Below are positions 6,340 to 12,577 of a stretch of DNA of 12,577 nt, in pieces. The notes under the pieces are model-generated. The model saw nothing but the letters and a program-made list of their open reading frames with translations, was not told the DNA's origin and ran no database searches. Source of the stretch: JACQFK01 sp964619955 (lineage in GTDB: Bacteria; Planctomycetota; MHYJ01; JACPRB01). Where the stretch lies: the NCBI GenBank assembly GCA_964619955.1, contig CAZUJF010000064.1, positions 1-12,577 on the forward strand, in the 5' to 3' direction. Made by a program: the position numbers and the translations under genes. The stretch's first letter is position 1. Every line of letters begins with the position of its first letter.

Positions 6340-6352
6340 TTCTCCGAGTCAA
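6325..6352 (-). promoter_or_regulatory. Sigma-70-type promoter of the S10 operon
   Basis: On the minus strand there is TTGACT (6352-6347), a 16-base spacer and TATACT (6330-6325), the same architecture as the rpsL promoter. The -10 ends 13 bases before the rpsJ ATG, so the leader should be about 5-8 bases. A 7-bp inverted repeat, AGCCGTT / AACGGCT, flanks the -10 (6318-6324 and 6333-6339) and looks like an operator. Confidence 0.75.
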
Positions 6353-6449
6353 GCGAAACTCCGCTCCCCGCAGCAACTATTTTCTCCGGGATTCCCGCCC
6401 CTTCGCGTCCGGCCGCGGCGTATACTCCATGGGGCGAGCACATCCATCA

Positions 6450-6492
6450 GAACGGGCGCCACGGGGGCGAGTCGGCGCCCGTTCTTTTTTTT
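6450..6492 (+). terminator. Plus-strand intrinsic terminator abutting the fusA stop
   Basis: GAACGGGCGCC (6450-6460) and GGCGCCCGTTC (6474-6484) form a perfect 11-bp stem with a 13-base loop. Eight T residues follow at 6485-6492. The T-tract follows the stem only on the plus strand. Its last two bases are the complement of the fusA TAA. Read on the minus strand, the same sequence is an A-run followed by a hairpin with no T-tract, which could still protect a fusA 3' end. No plus-strand gene is evident to need it. Confidence 0.7.
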
Positions 6493-8542
6493 ACGACGTG
6501 AACCGCGACAGCTCCTCCGCCGGCAGCGGCCGGTACTCGAACGGCTCCAGCACGTGCTGCCCGCGCCCCTGCGTCAGCGAGCGGAGCATCGTCGTGTAGC
6601 CGAACATCTTCGACAGCGCCACGTGCCCCTTCACCACCCGGGCGTCCCCCACCGCCCCCATGTCCGCGATGTCGGCCCCCCGCCGCTGCAGGTCGTTGAT
6701 CACGCCCCCCGCGAACTCGTCGGGCACCGTCACCTCGAATTTCATGTGCGGCTCCAGGATCGCGGTCGACGCCGCCCGCACCGCGGTGCCGAACGCGTTC
6801 ACCGCCGCGGCGCTGTAGGCCTGCTCCGCCGAATCCAGGGTGACCGATCCTCCCGTGAGCGCGATCTCCAGATAGATCATCGAGAAGCCCGCCACCGGCC
6901 CGGAGCCGGCCGCGGACAGGACGCCCTCCTTCACCGAGGGCAGGAAGCGCCGGAGCTCCTTCTCGAGCTCCCCCACCCACTCCACCTTCACCACCGGCTG
7001 CAGCGCGCCGGGGTTCGGCCGCAGTTCGAGCGCCACGTGGCCGAAGAGCTGCTTCTCCCCCACCTTGACGACGTAGCGCTCCTCCGCCTTCGAGACCTTC
7101 TGGATCGCCTCCCGGTACGCCACCCGCGGCGTCCCCACGTTCGCGGGCGTGTTGAAGTCGTGGTGGATCCGGTACAGCAGGATCTCCGCGTGCAGCTCGC
7201 CCATGCAATGCATGATCGTCTGCCCCGTCTCGGCGTCCTGCCCCACCTTGAAGGTCGGGTCGTCCTTCATCAGGCGCTGCAGCGCCTCGTCGAGCTTGTC
7301 CTTGTCCGCGCTCGACTTCGGCTCGATCGCGACCGAGAGCACGGGGACGGGAAAACGCATCGCCTCCAGGAGGATGGGCGGCCGCTTCTCGCAGAGCGTG
7401 TCCCCCGTCATCGTGTTCTTCAGGCCCACGAAGGTCACGATCTCGCCCGGCCCCGCCGTGTCCAGCGGCTCCCGCGTGTCCGCGAACATCCGGAACATGC
7501 GCTGCGTGCGCTCCATACGGCCGAGCCGCGGATTGTAGAAGGCGTCCCCGGCCCGGAGCGTCCCCGTGTACACCCGCACGTACGTCAGCTCGCCGTGTTT
7601 GTCCGTGGCCGTCTTGAAGGCCAGCGCGCAGAGCGTCTTGTCCTTGCGCAGGTCCCTCGTGGCGGGCTTGTCCGTCTCCGGGTCCTTCCCCGTCACCACC
7701 GGGACGTCGAGCGGGGAGGGCAGGTAGTCCGCCACGCCGTCGATGACCGGCTGCACGCCGAGATTGTGCAGCGAGGACCCGACGAAGGCCGGCTGGATCT
7801 TCCCCGCCAGCGTGCCGCGCCGCAGCGCCGCCTTCAACTGCGCCGCCGGCACGGGTTTCCCCTCCAGAACCAGGCCCAGCACGTCGTCGGAGAATTCGCT
7901 CGCCGCCTCGAGCAGCGAATCGCGGTACATCTGCGCCTCGTCGAGGTTCCCGGCGGGGATCTCCTCCTCGACGATCTTCTCGCCCTCGTCCCCCTCGAAG
8001 CGCAGCAGCTTCATCGACACGAGATCCACGACCCCGCGCACGTCGCCTTCCGCTCCGACCGGGATCGTGACGGGCACGGGCCGGCCGGAGAGCTTGGTCC
8101 GGATGGATTCCAGCGCGCGCTCGAACGACGCCCCCGGCCGGTCCATCTTGTTGAGGTAGACCAGGCGCGGCACCTGGTAGCGAGCCGCCTGCCGCCAGAC
8201 CGTCTCCGACTGCGCCTCGACGCCGTTGACCGCGTCGAACACCACGACCGCGCCGTCGAGCACGCGGAGCGAACGCTCGACCTCCGCGGTGAAGTCCACG
8301 TGCCCGGGCGTGTCGATGAGGTTGAGCATCAGCCCCCGCCACTCGCAGGTCACCGCCGCGGAGAAGATGGAGATGCCGCGGCGGGACTCCTCGGGATAGA
8401 AATCCGTGGTGGTGCTCCCCTCGTCCACGTTCCCGATCTTGTGGATGCGCCGGGTGTAGAAGAGCACCCGCTCGGTCGTCGTGGTCTTCCCGGCATCGAT
8501 GTGCGCGATGATGCCGAAGTTCCGGATCTTGTCGAGGCTCAC
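6491..8542 (-). CDS. fusA: EF-G-family translational GTPase, EF-G2 (recycling) type
   Basis: Elongation factor G family protein, 683 residues, full length. GTPase motifs: P-loop AHIDAGKT at 13-20, switch I RGISI at 55-59, DTPGH at 77-81, NKMD at 131-134 and a G5 'GSS' near 255-257. Domains II-V follow; 'GELHAEI' and 'RVAYREAI' mark domain III. Domain IV is atypical. The tip loop usually containing GGRGQYG reads 'VGEKQLFG' (494-501). The loop usually reading SYHDVDSS reads 'SVTLDSAE' (566-573), so the tip histidine is lost. Blocks such as 'SAAVTCEWRG', 'NLIDTPGHVDFTAEVERS' and 'VFDAVNGVEAQS' recall human mitochondrial EF-G2 and the spd EF-G2 group, known for ribosome recycling with RRF. Position suggests fusA; sequence suggests the EF-G2 paralogue. 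The start is GTG at 8542. The gene lies between a terminator and a downstream hairpin, and tuf does not follow it. Confidence 0.9.
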   Translation of the reverse strand: MSLDKIRNFGIIAHIDAGKTTTTERVLFYTRRIHKIGNVDEGSTTTDFYPEESRRGISIFSAAVTCEWRGLMLNLIDTPGHVDFTAEVERSLRVLDGAVVVFDAVNGVEAQSETVWRQAARYQVPRLVYLNKMDRPGASFERALESIRTKLSGRPVPVTIPVGAEGDVRGVVDLVSMKLLRFEGDEGEKIVEEEIPAGNLDEAQMYRDSLLEAASEFSDDVLGLVLEGKPVPAAQLKAALRRGTLAGKIQPAFVGSSLHNLGVQPVIDGVADYLPSPLDVPVVTGKDPETDKPATRDLRKDKTLCALAFKTATDKHGELTYVRVYTGTLRAGDAFYNPRLGRMERTQRMFRMFADTREPLDTAGPGEIVTFVGLKNTMTGDTLCEKRPPILLEAMRFPVPVLSVAIEPKSSADKDKLDEALQRLMKDDPTFKVGQDAETGQTIMHCMGELHAEILLYRIHHDFNTPANVGTPRVAYREAIQKVSKAEERYVVKVGEKQLFGHVALELRPNPGALQPVVKVEWVGELEKELRRFLPSVKEGVLSAAGSGPVAGFSMIYLEIALTGGSVTLDSAEQAYSAAAVNAFGTAVRAASTAILEPHMKFEVTVPDEFAGGVINDLQRRGADIADMGAVGDARVVKGHVALSKMFGYTTMLRSLTQGRGQHVLEPFEYRPLPAEELSRFTS

Positions 8543-8558
8543 CCCATATAGGGCGGGG

Positions 8559-8564
8559 AGTATA
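8559..8564 (-). promoter_or_regulatory. Candidate -10 box for fusA
   Basis: TATACT lies on the minus strand between the rpsG terminator and the fusA GTG, ending 16 bases before it. The same -10 hexamer is used before rpsJ. No good -35 exists at 16-18 bases; that position is C-rich. The call therefore rests on the hexamer, its position behind a terminator, and the similar placement of the other two promoters. A second AT-rich patch, TATATG, is closer to the GTG. Confidence 0.4.
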
Positions 8565-8586
8565 GCGGAGCCCGGCGTCGGGGGGA

Positions 8587-8618
8587 AAAGAAAAAGGGCC
8601 CCCGGAGGGGGGCCCTTT
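8587..8618 (-). terminator. Intrinsic terminator after rpsG
   Basis: On the minus strand, AAAGGGCCCCC (8618-8608), a 4-base CTCC loop and GGGGGCCCTTT (8603-8593) form an 11-bp GC-rich stem. It continues directly into a T-rich tract, TTCTTTT. It sits 27 bases past the rpsG stop and upstream of the EF-G gene, so it should separate fusA transcription from rpsL-rpsG. The plus strand lacks a matching T-tract, so the orientation is clear. Confidence 0.85.
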
Positions 8619-8644
8619 CCCGAAAGTGTCGCGCGAAGGTCCGT

Positions 8645-9118
8645 CTAGTAGGCCAGGTGCGCGAAGGCCCGGTTGGCCTCCGCCATCTTGTGCACGTCGT
8701 CGCGCTTCTTGATGGCCTCGCCCTCGCCCCGGAACGCGTTGTACAACTCGTCGGCCAATTTGAGGTGCATCGAGCGGCCCTTCTTGTTGCGGGCGGCGCC
8801 GATGAGCCAGCGATAGGCCAGCGCCACCTGCCGCTTCTGGGGCACGGGCACCGGGACCTGGTACGTCGCGCCGCCGACGCGGCGGGAACGGACCTCGATC
8901 ATGGGCTTCACCTTGTTGACGGCCTCGGTGAAGATGTCGACCGGATCCTTGTCCGCGACCTTCTTCTGGACCTCGGCCATGGCGCTGTAGAAGACGGCCT
9001 GCGCCGTCGACTTCTTGCCGCCTTCCATGAGGCAGTTGATGAACTTCCCCATGAGCTTGTTCTTGTGCTTGGGGTCGGGCTTCAGCAGGTGTTCGAACGA
9101 GCGAAATTTAGCAGGCAT
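8645..9118 (-). CDS. rpsG: 30S ribosomal protein S7
   Basis: Ribosomal protein S7, which nucleates assembly of the 30S head and contacts E-site tRNA. It has 157 residues, the usual length. Diagnostic blocks are 'KFINCLMEGGKKSTAQ' at about 25-40, 'VRSRRVGGATYQVPVPV' in the middle, and the C-terminal 'ANRAFAHLAY'. The ATG at 9118 is preceded by AGAGGA at a suitable distance, the clearest Shine-Dalgarno site in the window, as expected for an internal cistron. The 23-base gap to rpsL is too short to hold an E. coli-like S7 autoregulatory intercistronic structure. A strong terminator lies just downstream, so rpsL-rpsG probably forms a short unit. Confidence 0.97.
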   Translation of the reverse strand: MPAKFRSFEHLLKPDPKHKNKLMGKFINCLMEGGKKSTAQAVFYSAMAEVQKKVADKDPVDIFTEAVNKVKPMIEVRSRRVGGATYQVPVPVPQKRQVALAYRWLIGAARNKKGRSMHLKLADELYNAFRGEGEAIKKRDDVHKMAEANRAFAHLAY

Positions 9119-9141
9119 TGCGTTCCTCTATCGACTCCGGA

Positions 9142-9516
<375 letters not shown>

Positions 9517-9525
9517 AGGGGGCCT

Positions 9526-9553
9526 ATTATAGAAATCCCTTCTTCGAAGTCAA
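9526..9553 (-). promoter_or_regulatory. Sigma-70-type promoter of rpsL
   Basis: On the minus strand there is TTGACT (9553-9548), a 16-base spacer and TATAAT (9531-9526), near consensus at both boxes. It fills the 45-base gap between the rpoC stop and rpsL. The -10 ends 9 bases before the rpsL ATG, so transcription should begin within a few bases of the start codon and leave no room for a Shine-Dalgarno site. The spacer begins within an 8-base palindrome (CTTCGAAG) overlapping the -35. Read-through from rpoC remains possible, as I see no terminator here. Confidence 0.75.
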
Positions 9554-9561
9554 CGCGACTT

Positions 9562-12577
<3,016 letters not shown>

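Noticed and set aside
6312..6443. N-terminal extension of S10 from a GTG at 6443
   Set aside because: S10 homology starts at the ATG at 6311, and the upstream stretch contains the rpsJ promoter, so it would not be transcribed from it.
6554..8551. 665-codon open frame on the plus strand opposite the EF-G gene
   Set aside because: It is the complement of a full-length GTPase gene, with Arg/His/Leu-biased composition and no family motif. Long shadow frames are expected at this GC content.
8543..8644. Hidden small gene or tuf remnant between rpsG and fusA
   Set aside because: The 102 bases are accounted for by a terminator and a -10-like box. No tuf-like sequence or plausible small ORF with a ribosome binding site is seen.

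Overview
The window is a high-GC bacterial chromosome segment from the str / S10 ribosomal-protein region. Every gene I support lies on the minus strand, so transcription runs from base 12577 towards base 1. In that order: rpoC (5' end missing), rpsL, rpsG, a divergent fusA-like EF-G gene, rpsJ, rplD, rplW, rplB, rpsS, rplV, rpsC, rplP, rpmC, a DksA/TraR-type zinc-finger gene, lspA and pyrD (class 1B type). Coding density is very high. The only non-coding stretches over 50 bases are 1-70, 6312-6490 and 8543-8644, and no stretch of 300 bases lacks a gene.

Lineage. The RpoC trigger-loop region carries an SI3-type insertion, as in Proteobacteria, the PVC group and Bacteroidetes. LspA has an 'LAGTIGNMYDR' motif, L4 has 'KTKTRGEVAGSTKK', and EF-G looks like the spd / mitochondrial EF-G2 type. 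A DksA/TraR gene sits directly before lspA. Together these suggest the Planctomycetota or a related PVC / candidate-phylum lineage. This is inference from remembered family patterns, not a phylogeny.

Right part (8543-12577). rpoC ends 45 bases before rpsL. That gap holds a near-consensus promoter (TTGACT, 16 bases, TATAAT) whose -10 lies only 9 bases before the rpsL start codon, so the rpsL mRNA should be almost leaderless. rpsL-rpsG is a short operon closed by a strong intrinsic terminator. S12 naturally carries Arg at position 88, where most bacteria have Lys and where K88R is a known streptomycin-resistance change.

Middle (6312-8542). The EF-G gene stands alone behind that terminator, with a -10-like box just upstream. 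It has the GTPase domain but has lost both conserved domain-IV tip motifs of a translocase, so it resembles recycling-type EF-G2. tuf, normally next, is absent. Behind it is a hairpin whose T-tract faces the plus direction, then a second TTGACT-16-TATACT promoter driving rpsJ with almost no leader and an inverted repeat over its -10.

Left part (1-6311). The S10 operon is tightly packed, but rplC (L3), normally between rpsJ and rplD, is missing: the two genes are 3 bases apart. The operon stops after rpmC, with no rpsQ, rplN or other spc genes, and continues into dksA/traR-like, lspA and pyrD. The DksA-like gene must start inside rpmC, giving a 62-base overlap. Bases 1-70 hold two small hairpins of unknown meaning.

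Overall this is core translation, transcription and growth-control machinery in one direction, with an unusual gene order (no tuf, no rplC, truncated S10) and an unusual EF-G in the fusA position. I found no mobile element, CRISPR array or defence system.
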